64,000 bases of DNA from Paenibacillus silagei (GTDB lineage: Bacteria; Bacillota; Bacilli; Paenibacillales; Paenibacillaceae): assembly GCF_017874735.1 (NCBI RefSeq), contig NZ_JAGGLV010000002.1, positions 248,001 through 312,000 of the forward strand, read 5' to 3'. The notes beneath the pieces are model-generated. The model saw nothing but the letters and a program-made list of their open reading frames with translations, did not search any database and had not been told where the DNA came from. Numbering within the stretch: position 1 is the first letter of the stretch; every line of letters begins with the position of its first letter. Below, piece by piece: positions 38,101 to 45,689 of this stretch. The position numbers and the translations under genes were made by a program.

Positions 38101-38823
38101 AGCGCTTTCCACTTGCTGCCGGTATTCCTCCAGCGGAATTTCCTGCTCTCTGTGCTTATCGATCTGATTGATGATCAGGTACAGCGGCTTGCCCCAGTCG
38201 CTAAGGCTTTTGGCAAACGCCAGATTATTCTCCGACTGTACATGATTGTAATCCATCACATAGAACACCGCATCTGCCAGATGCAGCGCCGAGCGGGTCG
38301 CCGCCTGATGGCCCTCGTCTGTCGAATCTACGCCGGGCGTATCCATCAGCACCCCGTGATTACCCAGCACCGGGACATCCTCCCACACCTCTATCGCTGA
38401 ATATTCAGTTCCCTGGCGGCAGTAATCCTGAAGCCGGTCAGGCGTAGTCTTGATCACCCCGGGATTCCCTCCGGTGCTTCCGTCCACCGGATGAAGCAGC
38501 ACCTGCGGTGCTCCGCTGCGGATCGATACAATATTGGCGCTGGTTGGAACCGGACCCGAAGGCAGCACGGCCTTACCGCAGAGCTTGTTAATCATGCTCG
38601 ACTTTCCCGCCGAGAAATGTCCGCAGAATGCGAGTGTCAGCTCATCTGCCTGCTCCTTGATCTTTAGATCCGCTACGATCTGCGCACTCTTCTGTTCTCC
38701 CCATTGCCTCAGCCGCTCCTCAAGCAGCCTAAGCGCTGACGACCCCGCTGTAACCTGCTTCACTCTTTCCCGTTCTGCTCCCACAACATCCCCGCCTCCG
38801 CTGCGATCTATAGCTTCTTTCAT
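35122..38823 (-). CDS. Double dynamin-like GTPase (DynA type)
   Basis: About 1233 residues with two complete dynamin GTPase units in one chain, as in B. subtilis DynA. Unit 1: P-loop GHFSAGKSSMINKL near residue 70, DTPGVDSTD switch, LIINQIDKHR. Unit 2: GAFSAGKSSFANALLG near residue 650, DTPGADSLH, FIINAADLA. Helical stalk regions follow each GTPase. An extremely Ala/Arg/Pro-rich, very GC-rich linker (about 520-630) separates them. DynA-type proteins tether and fuse membranes and protect against phage and membrane damage. Start is uncertain: ATG 38823 is used, but GTG 38784 has a better GGAGG. The frame upstream to 38868 overlaps the promoter and is unlikely to be translated. Confidence 0.88.
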   Translation of the reverse strand: MKEAIDRSGGGDVVGAERERVKQVTAGSSALRLLEERLRQWGEQKSAQIVADLKIKEQADELTLAFCGHFSAGKSSMINKLCGKAVLPSGPVPTSANIVSIRSGAPQVLLHPVDGSTGGNPGVIKTTPDRLQDYCRQGTEYSAIEVWEDVPVLGNHGVLMDTPGVDSTDEGHQAATRSALHLADAVFYVMDYNHVQSENNLAFAKSLSDWGKPLYLIINQIDKHREQEIPLEEYRQQVESAFREWGIHSAGLLFTSLKVEEHPLNQWKDLLAVISGLLEQRQGLLEYSLSRSMHHTADAVLADYSEQEEEERAALLEEAGGSAAEAVEAELRATMQEEASLEELPEEARLELRSRLDALLGNTNLMPADLRDAAGAYIGSLQPGFRRGLFFTAAKREKEQGARLLHWHSLQQREITAQLEWHTLQLVREWAEGLELWQEEAEPLLKQAFPAVSQQWLADQVKPGTGASGEALLNFCRTLAAEIKAQFRRAVLAFGEPLLDALPPLVEERRAELARREAALRRQAAAHAALAALDRAAAARADALAALLPPRRTLTPGALPGVPPLAAGALSAASPETPPRVAAAASPGAAPAWAAGTATPAGGRRRLTQAAAALHAAAGVLRSEPAMASAARSLAARAEDLAGGRFTMALFGAFSAGKSSFANALLGEEVLPVSPHPATAAVGRILAPEGGFAHGTAAITMKRAEEVWEDILHSFSVLQLPTPQHDSWTAAVARLQTGGLHPSALPHAGFLRAAAVGWEESRPLLGTERTVSLAEYRSLVADEKRACFVQSTDLYYDSPLTRSGIVLVDTPGADSLHARHTGVTFGYMKNADAICFVTYYNHAFSKADRSLLAQLGRIKDSFALDKMFFIINAADLAADEAELEEVKQHVAQNLRAGGLTSPRIYSVSSLLALEGKSSGAAEVYEASGFGSFEAALSAFAGDELPGLSLAAARDSLSSVRGRAEEWQRLALMEADQQEEGMKQFRQRREAANLRLAALAKEDRPLRDLRREGAELLYHVRQRIAFSFGRSFQESFHPSILREDGGNLKDIFIACGRELERSILRELEQELWATTLRLESAGRRFVTQAATAAAAELSIPAQELQLLENPDERWPAPAKLDCVLAPLDWAGLWSRFKSPRHFFEGPGRAEIRAAAEPWFKEAVAAAAQGQEDSLLTFYTDAAAAALSQAADQLREGLSEQEAAMSALLKGGDGAQHWGRIAEELRLQEQAFAVV

Positions 38824-38867
38824 TATTATTACATTTGTATGATTTATCTCACTGCAAGAATAGAACA

Positions 38868-38895
38868 ATTATATTTTATCATCAGATCGTCACAA
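38868..38895 (-). promoter_or_regulatory. Predicted promoter of the double dynamin gene
   Basis: On the minus strand TTGTGA (38890-38895) and a perfect TATAAT (38868-38873) are separated by 16 bases. The transcript would begin near 38861, which rules out translation from the first in-frame ATG at 38868. Confidence 0.6.
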
Positions 38896-38995
38896 ATCAA
38901 ATGTCCACATTTACAAAATCAGCTATAAACCTTCACGAAAAACAAGATTTCGCAGATAGCATTCCAATCTCGCCCGTAAATACTGCTTATATGGG

Positions 38996-39080
38996 TTCGC
39001 AAGTGGAAACGGCTTTGCCGTCCTTTTAAAGGACGGTACCGTTTCAGCGAGAAATAGAAGGATAAGTTATCGTGTGCAAC
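38996..39080. repeat. About 80 bp repeat, copy B
   Basis: GTGGAAACGGCTTTGCCGTC, CTTTTAAAGGACGGTACCG, TTTCAGCGAGAAATAGAAGG and ATAAGTTATCGTGTGCAACC, related to copy A at 34661. The first half folds into a strong hairpin (GCCGTCC/GGACGGT). A further small hairpin CCCCAC/GTGGGG lies at 39107-39121. No gene is visible in 38896-39255. Confidence 0.65.
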
Positions 39081-39183
39081 CTATAAATTCTTATATTTCA
39101 AAATAACCCCACAAAGTGGGGCTTTAGCGTAGGTGATGACTCAGGTACTTTGCGGGGACCCCAAAACATATACATTCTTATCT

Positions 39184-39240
39184 GCCAAAAAAAGAGGCTG
39201 CCCCGTTTGCCACTTCGTGGCTATGGGACAACCTCTCTAA
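39184..39240 (-). terminator. Terminator of the nth-hypothetical unit
   Basis: On the minus strand AGAGGTTGTCCC and GGGGCAGCCTCT pair around an inner CCACGAAGTGG stem, followed by TTTTTTTGG. Located 15 bases after the 39256-39522 gene. Confidence 0.85.
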
Positions 39241-39255
39241 TCAACTTCAACCGAA

Positions 39256-39522
39256 TTAAGCTGTTTCCAGCACGGGAAGCAGGATTTCAAAGACTTTGCC
39301 GTGCTGCAGAATGGTCAGGCCACGGGATTTGTCTTTCATTACGACAACCTCTGGCTTCGCGGACATACGCTCCAGGTAGAACTCAGGCACATCGCCGGAA
39401 TGGCTGATTGTGATGCCTTCCACTTCCTGCTCTTCGTTCTCTTCCATCGGGCTGTCCACAACGCGGTCAAAAATATCAGAGAACGCTTCAAAATTATCAG
39501 TATATACAGAAATGCACTTCAT
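39256..39522 (-). CDS. Small acidic protein of unknown function downstream of nth
   Basis: 88 residues, soluble, acidic in its middle (DSPMEENEEQEVEG). It opens MKCISVYTDNFEAFSDIFD and ends LQHGKVFEILLPVLETA. No known catalytic motif or membrane segment. It starts two bases after the nth stop with GGATGGGATAGAG before the ATG and is followed by a strong terminator, so it is expressed with nth. I recognise no family. Confidence 0.75.
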   Translation of the reverse strand: MKCISVYTDNFEAFSDIFDRVVDSPMEENEEQEVEGITISHSGDVPEFYLERMSAKPEVVVMKDKSRGLTILQHGKVFEILLPVLETA

Positions 39523-39524
39523 CT

Positions 39525-40232
39525 CTATCCCATCCTCTTCTTCTCTAATTCTTGGTTAGCTTTCGTATGATCCTTAGCTTTCCTGATTACAGCAGTTTTC
39601 ATACGTTTTTTGCCCTCCCGGCATACATCCAGCAGCGGGCAGATCTGGCACCCGGGATTCTGAGCCTTACAGTGATATCGCCCGAAAAAGATCAGCCGGT
39701 GGTGCGTCAGCGTCCATTCGTCACGCGGCACCGCCTTCATCAGCTTCTTCTCCACTTCCAGCACGGAATCTTTCCAGCCCGCAAGTGCGAGCCGTTTGGC
39801 TACCCGTTCTACATGAGTATCCACGGCAATCGCCGGAACGCCAAACGCATTGGAGACGACCACATTGGCAGTCTTGCGTCCGACACCAGGCAGGGTTACC
39901 AGCAAATCATGGGCCTGCGGCACTTCACCCCCGTACTGCTCAATCAGGATTGCGCAGAGGTTCTGAATATGCTTGGCCTTGTTGCGGAATAGACCAATCC
40001 GCCGGATATCCAGCTCCAGCTCTTCCAGCGGCACTGAGATATAGTCGATCGGAGCCTTGTACTTCTGAAACAGGTCCTCGGTCACCTTGTTCACTGTTGC
40101 ATCCGTACATTGAGCTGAGAGCAGCACGGCTATAGTAAGCTCAAAAGCGTTGCTGTGATTCAGCTCACAATGTGCATCAGGGAACATGCCTCCGATAGTG
40201 TCCAGGATGTGGCGGACCTCTGCAGCTTTCAT
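39525..40232 (-). CDS. nth: Endonuclease III (DNA glycosylase/AP lyase)
   Basis: A 235-residue base-excision-repair enzyme that removes oxidised pyrimidines and nicks abasic sites. The helix-hairpin-helix is LPGVGRKTANVVVSNAFG (catalytic Lys in GRKT), followed by VDTHVERVAKRL with the essential Asp. The C-terminal [4Fe-4S] loop is CKAQNPGCQICPLLDVC, spacing C-x6-C-x2-C-x5-C. Start set at ATG 40232 (GGAGGGGACGCT upstream), giving the usual N-terminus; the frame is open to 40265. Confidence 0.95.
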   Translation of the reverse strand: MKAAEVRHILDTIGGMFPDAHCELNHSNAFELTIAVLLSAQCTDATVNKVTEDLFQKYKAPIDYISVPLEELELDIRRIGLFRNKAKHIQNLCAILIEQYGGEVPQAHDLLVTLPGVGRKTANVVVSNAFGVPAIAVDTHVERVAKRLALAGWKDSVLEVEKKLMKAVPRDEWTLTHHRLIFFGRYHCKAQNPGCQICPLLDVCREGKKRMKTAVIRKAKDHTKANQELEKKRMG

Positions 40233-40371
40233 AGCGTCCCCTCCACGGAGCAGGTATGACTGCAAGTTCTCTTACAGCATATCTTCTCAAATCTGAAGAA
40301 ATATAAGCAAAGATACATTATATCGTATACTTTCATAGCGTTCAAGCGAACACCCTGCTGCCCTTATATTT

Positions 40372-40418
40372 CAAAAAAAACGCCTTGATCCAAGGCAAAA
40401 CCAAGGATCAAGACGGTG
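40372..40418 (-). terminator. Terminator of the SLH-protein gene
   Basis: CGCCTTGATCC (40381-40391) pairs with GGATCAAGACG (40405-40415). On the minus strand the stem is followed by eight T. Confidence 0.9.
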
Positions 40419-40444
40419 TTTCACACGGAAAATCACCAAAACGA

Positions 40445-43201
40445 TTATTGTTTCACAATTTCTACAACCTTGCCGTTGTTGAAATACATTATAATATTAT
40501 CATTTTCTTTGAGAGATTGCACGGATAAAGTCGTGTCACCTTGATGAATATATACATTTGGGGCAAGCCCAAACGTATAATTCTCAGTCAGCGTGGCGCG
40601 TTTGGTCAATATTTCATTCGTTGCGCTCTCATAACGGGCGAACGTCCGGTTCAACTGACTGAACACGGAGATGATCACTACACCGCTGGCATCCTTACGC
40701 ACCAATACCCGGTCTGCTGTGGTAAGTCCGCTTAGAGCGTTCGTTGCAACACCGTCCCGGAGGATTCTCACCCCGCTGCCCGCAGTGAAAGGCTGGGAGG
40801 CTCCCGTATAATCCTTCACGGTGAACGTACCTGCTGCGGCATCCACTGCCGTTACCTGTCCGGCAACCTGTTTAACCGTCTGCAGGGACAGCGGTGTGGA
40901 ACCGTCGAAGCTGAGATTCACGAAATCTCCGGCCTTCAGCTCAGTCAGCGCGATCTTCTGGCCTGCTTCGTTGGTAAGCGGCACATTCGCCAGGTTCAGC
41001 TCGCTGCTGTTGCTGCCATCCTCAAGCTTCACGGTCATTTTATTAGTGCCCGCATTGATGGTAGCAATCTCGAACTGGGACGACCCGTTCACACGCAGCA
41101 CAGAGATGAGCTCCTGATTGCTGGCAAGCACTGCCGTTACCGGCACATTGAGCGGAACATCGGTGATGACTGCCCCGCTTTTGCCAAACATTTCAATGGC
41201 CTGCGGATAAGACATCGTCAGCAATTGTCCGTTGCCCAGCTTGAACACAATCGTTCTGGCCGAAGTATTGATAGCCGTCAGGGTGCCGGAATATTTGGTC
41301 GTCAAATCAACAGACATTGCACGCTCATTAATGGAGGTCACATCAATCTTGCGGTTCTCCACCAGTCTGGACCCCATCGTGGTCAGCGAAGTGGTAAGCA
41401 GTCCGCCGTACGACATCTTTGTTTTCTCATCCATTTTGACCACATGAGCCTTGCCGTTATTGTCCGTGAAGGTCAGGTACTGGGTCTTAGTGTTATAATC
41501 CACAACGGTAGCAGCAGTGTACTGTTCAATTTGACGGCTCAGCACCTCAATCTTGGTCACCTGATCATTGCTGTTCAGCGTAAGCTGCACATTGTCTCCG
41601 CCTGTTTTGTCAGCAATCAGGTCAGCCATCACCGGACTTACGGCGTTCGGAATCACAATGGCCGGATTAGTAGCAAGCAGATTAACCTCACGGGTGCCAT
41701 CGCTCTTCTGATAGACTATCGTCGAATCTGTCAGCTCATAGATGAAGCCCTTCACTATGCGTTCCACTCCCGAGGTTACTTCCACGGAACGGATCGCATT
41801 ATCCTTGATGGTATAAGAGACAGCAGCACCGGCTTTCAGCTCTGCGGGCTGAATAATAGAGCTCTGGGAGCTGAACAGCGTAGTCCCTTCTTCCCATTTG
41901 AAGGTTTCAACTGTGCCGTCGGCATTCTTGAATGTAATGCTCTTGGCAGCAGTGTCAACGCTTTGAACCGTGCCTTTAGCCGTCTTGTTCACAATACCGG
42001 AAGTGACCTGGACCTTCACAACCTTGCGGGAACCGGTGAAGGTTTCACGCAGCAGCGTAAGCTTGCTGCCGGCGGTAATCGAAGCAGGCTGAATAACGGC
42101 TCCATTCACATCCAGGAAAGCCGTGCCTGAATCGTAGGGATACTGATCATATCCGTTCGCGGAATCGACCCAGATGATACCCGGCGTATGCTTGGTGAAT
42201 ACACCTTCCGCCTGCTCAACCTGAACTGCCGAGTCTGTCAGCTCTACATATGCTGCGCTATAGGTGGCTCCAATTACAGTTACTTTCGTATAGGGCTGGA
42301 TCTCGTTCAATGTGATGCGATTCTCGGAGGCACTGGTGTAGTAGGCGGTATTGGCATTCAGAGTGAATTCTAGCGTATTGCCGTTAGTGTACAATCCCAG
42401 CTTGCCGTCTTTGAGAGCACTTATTGTTCCTTTGAACGTATTGTCGTATTCCAGGCTATTATGCGCTTCAGCACGGCTGAAGAAGGTAGCCAGCTGTGCA
42501 CGGGTCACAGCGCCTTGCGGATCGAAGCGGTTGCCGGTTAGCCCGTTAGCCAGTCCCAGCTCCACCGCTGTGTTAATATAGCCGCGTTTGTTCGCGGACA
42601 CTTTGGCATCATCAGCAAAGCCTGTCGGCCGTCCCGCAGCCGCAGAAGCGGATGCACTCTGGCCAAGCGCACGGATCAGCAGCTCAGCGACCCATTCACG
42701 GCTGGCCTTTCGCTCGCCCCACGAGCTTTTTAGATTATCTGCAGCCATCTCCGTGGTCTTATCCAGCAGTCCTTGCTGGAAGGCCAGGATTACATATGGC
42801 TTATAATAGTTCGTAACAAGGAAATCATTAGGCAGCGCAACTTCGGTACTGGTGTTCACATTTCCCTGCAGCTTCATGAAGCGTAGCGCCATCAGCACCG
42901 CTTCCTGCTGGGTCACAGAATCGCCAGGACGGAACAGGCCGTTATTGCCGACCACAATTCCCTGGGTTGCCAGCTTATAGATATGCTTTTCGGCCCAGAA
43001 GCCTGTCTTGACATCACTGAAGATCCCTGAACCAGTTGCAGCCGTCTGCGAAGTCGCTGCAGCAACGGTTGCTCCGGTTGAAGCGTTGTCGGCAAAGGCA
43101 GCGCCTGCCCCGCCAAGCACCATCGCACCGGCCAGAACGGCAGATACCGCTTTTACAGAATAAGATTGAACCGTACGCTTTAATCGTTTTGGACCGGACA
43201 A
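40445..43201 (-). CDS. S-layer homology (SLH) domain surface protein
   Basis: A 918-residue exported protein. Signal peptide about 1-38 (VKAVSAVLAGAMVLGGAGAA, cleavage near AFA-D). Three SLH motifs (about 60-245) bind pyruvylated wall polymer: IFSDVKTGFWAEKHIYKLAT, NYYKPYVILAFQQGLLDKT, SANKRGYINTAVELGLANGL. The remaining about 670 residues are a chain of small beta domains of similar pattern (TVQSVDTAAKSITFKNADG, LTAINTSARTIVFKLGNGQ, VTAVDAAAGTFTVKDYTG), suggesting repeated OB- or barrel-like modules. Start is TTG 43201 with GAGAGGGG before it. Likely an S-layer or wall-associated structural protein. It precedes, in genome order, the GerMN lipoprotein and amidases on the same strand. Confidence 0.88.
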   Translation of the reverse strand: MSGPKRLKRTVQSYSVKAVSAVLAGAMVLGGAGAAFADNASTGATVAAATSQTAATGSGIFSDVKTGFWAEKHIYKLATQGIVVGNNGLFRPGDSVTQQEAVLMALRFMKLQGNVNTSTEVALPNDFLVTNYYKPYVILAFQQGLLDKTTEMAADNLKSSWGERKASREWVAELLIRALGQSASASAAAGRPTGFADDAKVSANKRGYINTAVELGLANGLTGNRFDPQGAVTRAQLATFFSRAEAHNSLEYDNTFKGTISALKDGKLGLYTNGNTLEFTLNANTAYYTSASENRITLNEIQPYTKVTVIGATYSAAYVELTDSAVQVEQAEGVFTKHTPGIIWVDSANGYDQYPYDSGTAFLDVNGAVIQPASITAGSKLTLLRETFTGSRKVVKVQVTSGIVNKTAKGTVQSVDTAAKSITFKNADGTVETFKWEEGTTLFSSQSSIIQPAELKAGAAVSYTIKDNAIRSVEVTSGVERIVKGFIYELTDSTIVYQKSDGTREVNLLATNPAIVIPNAVSPVMADLIADKTGGDNVQLTLNSNDQVTKIEVLSRQIEQYTAATVVDYNTKTQYLTFTDNNGKAHVVKMDEKTKMSYGGLLTTSLTTMGSRLVENRKIDVTSINERAMSVDLTTKYSGTLTAINTSARTIVFKLGNGQLLTMSYPQAIEMFGKSGAVITDVPLNVPVTAVLASNQELISVLRVNGSSQFEIATINAGTNKMTVKLEDGSNSSELNLANVPLTNEAGQKIALTELKAGDFVNLSFDGSTPLSLQTVKQVAGQVTAVDAAAGTFTVKDYTGASQPFTAGSGVRILRDGVATNALSGLTTADRVLVRKDASGVVIISVFSQLNRTFARYESATNEILTKRATLTENYTFGLAPNVYIHQGDTTLSVQSLKENDNIIMYFNNGKVVEIVKQ

Positions 43202-43285
43202 TTCGATATTCCCCTCTCTATGGCTTATCTGGATTTTCTATGTTGTTAATTTCGTTAGCCATCCGGCTTATTCCTGCCAAATAGC

Positions 43286-43945
43286 CTACAATCCGTTGTT
43301 CTCGCGGGTGATGGGATGCACAAGATCCACATGCCCCATCAGACTCTCCACCTGTTCTCCGTCTACCAGCACATCGATATTTTTCACTTCATCGAACTGG
43401 AAGAACATCTTGGACAATGCGTCGATCGCCAGAGCCTCGCCGCCTGCGCCAAGCTGTGCCTCATCCGGCTTATGAATATCCATCACAATCTGTCCATTGG
43501 AGAACTCAAGTGATTTCAGTTCAATCTTGTTCCACAGCGGAATCTGGTCAGCATTATCGCTCTTCTGGAGTGTTTTGAAGGCTTCCTTATATTTCTCCTC
43601 CGCATTCTTGAAGGTGATGGAGACATCAGCAGGAATCAAGTCGTTCTGTTGCAGGTCTGTATAATACGTCTTGATCTTAAGGCTCTGCTTCTCAGGCACT
43701 GCCGGTGCCTCCGTAGCCGCCGGAGTAACCGTTGCTGCAGGCTCAGGCGTGCTTGTAGCTGCCGGTGTGGCAGCGGGACTAGCGGTACTGTCATTCCCGG
43801 CATTGTTTCCTTCAGCGCCGCTGGATACCGAGGTTGAATCCTGACCGGACGCATCGGCCGGTGCAGCAGTAGGTTTGTCGCCGCAGCCCGAAATTACGAG
43901 AAGCAGCAGCGCAGCGATCCCTGCATATGTCAATTTCTTGTTCAT
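43286..43945 (-). CDS. GerMN-domain lipoprotein
   Basis: A 219-residue lipoprotein. Signal ends LLLLVISGC (Cys21), then a Ser/Thr/Ala/Pro-rich linker (about 25-90). The C-terminal about 120 residues are a GerMN domain (LKIKTYYTDLQQNDLIPADV, FKTLQKSDNADQIPLWNKI, ALSKMFFQFDEVKNIDVLVDG) as in spore protein GerM and LpqB-type proteins. Start set at ATG 43945, preceded by GAGGGGG; the frame continues to 44005 without a ribosome site. Position after two wall amidases suggests a peptidoglycan-related role. Confidence 0.85.
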   Translation of the reverse strand: MNKKLTYAGIAALLLLVISGCGDKPTAAPADASGQDSTSVSSGAEGNNAGNDSTASPAATPAATSTPEPAATVTPAATEAPAVPEKQSLKIKTYYTDLQQNDLIPADVSITFKNAEEKYKEAFKTLQKSDNADQIPLWNKIELKSLEFSNGQIVMDIHKPDEAQLGAGGEALAIDALSKMFFQFDEVKNIDVLVDGEQVESLMGHVDLVHPITRENNGL

Positions 43946-44050
43946 TTGATTAACCCCCTCAGATGAATATGGGCAGGAGGGACCGCAAAGTCCTTTTGAC
44001 CGCAATATAGGGTCTTTATCCGACTCTGCGGCCCCTGCTGCCGCCTGTTG

Positions 44051-45490
44051 TTATTGAATCCCGAGATACTCTTTAATTCCGCTGACCATCGATGCGGCTA
44101 CATTGTTCTGCAGTGCTTCAGTGAACAGCAGAGCCTCGTCTTTCTTATTGCTGAGATAGCCCACCTCAAGCAGTACCGCAGGCATCTTCGTCTCGCGTAT
44201 CACATGGAAGTTGCCGTAACGCACTCCCCTGTTGCTAAGCCCGGTCGCCTGCACAAGATACTTGTGCATCACATTGGCCAGAGCCTTGCTCGCGTCCCGC
44301 TGATAGTAGGTCTCCGTTCCGCTCGCAGCCGCTGATCCGCTGCTGTTGGCATGAACGGATATGAACAAATCTGCACCGAGGTTATTGGCGATTGCCGCCC
44401 TTTCCTTCAGTTCCAGGAAGGTATCATCGCTGCGCGTCAGCACCACGTCAATCTTGTTCTCCTGCCTCAGCAGCGCAGCCGCCTTCAGAATCACAGCCAG
44501 GTTGAAATTCTTCTCATATTTGCCGGTAACGCCAACAGCCCCTGAATCCTTCGCGCCATGTCCGGCATCGAGCACAACCAGCTTACGCCCGCTGTTGCCG
44601 GGCTGCGTTGAAGTGTCGCCTGGAGCCTGTGCGTTCAAATCAATGACAATGAGCTTGGAGGAATCTCCCGATACCTCTACGCTATAATTTTTGGGGGTAT
44701 TAAGATCAATTACAAATCGGACAGTATAAGGATTAGTGCTATACAGCGAATAGCGGATACCGGAGACATCCGGATAATCCGTAACTGTCAGGTTCCCGTT
44801 CAGGTCAGGATCAAGTATTTGTCCTGTTCCGAATATATCCGAGAACGTGGCATTCGGCAGATCAACGATGATTCGGTCCGGTCCGCTGATCTTAGAGACC
44901 TTAGGCTCGGCATTGCCGTCTATGGCAATCGTGAACCGGTTCTCATTGAAGCTGATGCCGTTGATCATGCTCAGGCTGCTTGAGGGTTCTCCCGGCGGCA
45001 CTACAACCGTCCCTCCGTCCCCATTACTTTGTTCGGGGTCAATGTTAGGCTCGGAAACCGGCGGGGTAATAAGATCTACAACCTTCTTCGTGTTATCCCA
45101 TTTGACCGTAAGTCCGAACTGCTCACCAATGAACCGGATCGGTACGAGCGTCGTGCCGTTCCGCAGGAGAGGGGCCGTTGACATAATTACCGTCTTGCCA
45201 TCGACGGATGCCGCAGTCTGATCTACGATCAGCTGAATGGCCTTTCCCTGCTGTTCAATCTTGATGGTCTTGCTTGTCTGATTCCAATCCACCTTGTACC
45301 CAAGGTTCTCAGCGATCATTCTTAGCGGCACCATGATGGAGTTATTTACATTTTCCACCGGAACGTCTTGTCCTGCATTCAGTTCCTGGCCATCCAGGAA
45401 GATCTTGTTCTGGCCAGCAGCGGCTTGTCCATGCCCTGGCAGCACCACAACAAAGAGCAGCAGCAACAGCATAAAAGCAAATTTCTTCAT
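44051..45490 (-). CDS. N-acetylmuramoyl-L-alanine amidase (stalk + AMIN + Amidase_3), paralog 1
   Basis: A 479-residue secreted wall hydrolase that cuts the bond between MurNAc and the stem peptide. Signal peptide about 1-24. A copper-amine-oxidase-like N-terminal stalk domain (about 30-145: VPLRMIAENLGYKVDWNQTS, VPIRFIGEQFGLTVKWDNT) is followed by an AMIN domain (about 165-275: SLSMINGISFNENRFTIAI, RIIVDLPNATFSDIFG) and a zinc amidase (about 295-475). Zn/catalytic motifs: LDAGHGAKDSGAVG (His), SVHANSSG (His), AVLLEVGYLSN (Glu). A paralog follows upstream, arranged head to tail. Confidence 0.92.
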   Translation of the reverse strand: MKKFAFMLLLLLFVVVLPGHGQAAAGQNKIFLDGQELNAGQDVPVENVNNSIMVPLRMIAENLGYKVDWNQTSKTIKIEQQGKAIQLIVDQTAASVDGKTVIMSTAPLLRNGTTLVPIRFIGEQFGLTVKWDNTKKVVDLITPPVSEPNIDPEQSNGDGGTVVVPPGEPSSSLSMINGISFNENRFTIAIDGNAEPKVSKISGPDRIIVDLPNATFSDIFGTGQILDPDLNGNLTVTDYPDVSGIRYSLYSTNPYTVRFVIDLNTPKNYSVEVSGDSSKLIVIDLNAQAPGDTSTQPGNSGRKLVVLDAGHGAKDSGAVGVTGKYEKNFNLAVILKAAALLRQENKIDVVLTRSDDTFLELKERAAIANNLGADLFISVHANSSGSAAASGTETYYQRDASKALANVMHKYLVQATGLSNRGVRYGNFHVIRETKMPAVLLEVGYLSNKKDEALLFTEALQNNVAASMVSGIKEYLGIQ

Positions 45491-45689
45491 TCTTCACCTC
45501 TAAGACTCTAGTATTCCGCCCCCAATCGAGCGTTCTTGATGGCATGCCAACTGACAACCTTCGACATAGTGTAGACGCCTTTAGAACTTAAAAGTTGCGA
45601 ATAAATCCCAACCAAAGTGGAAATGTCTGTGTATTCCCTATAGTTAAAAGGTATGTAGTACGGTTACAGACAACTCCGCTTATGCAGTG

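Noticed and set aside
39107..39121. CCCCAC/GTGGGG hairpin as a terminator
   Set aside because: No gene ends nearby in the orientation where a T-run follows; probably part of the repeat-rich gap.
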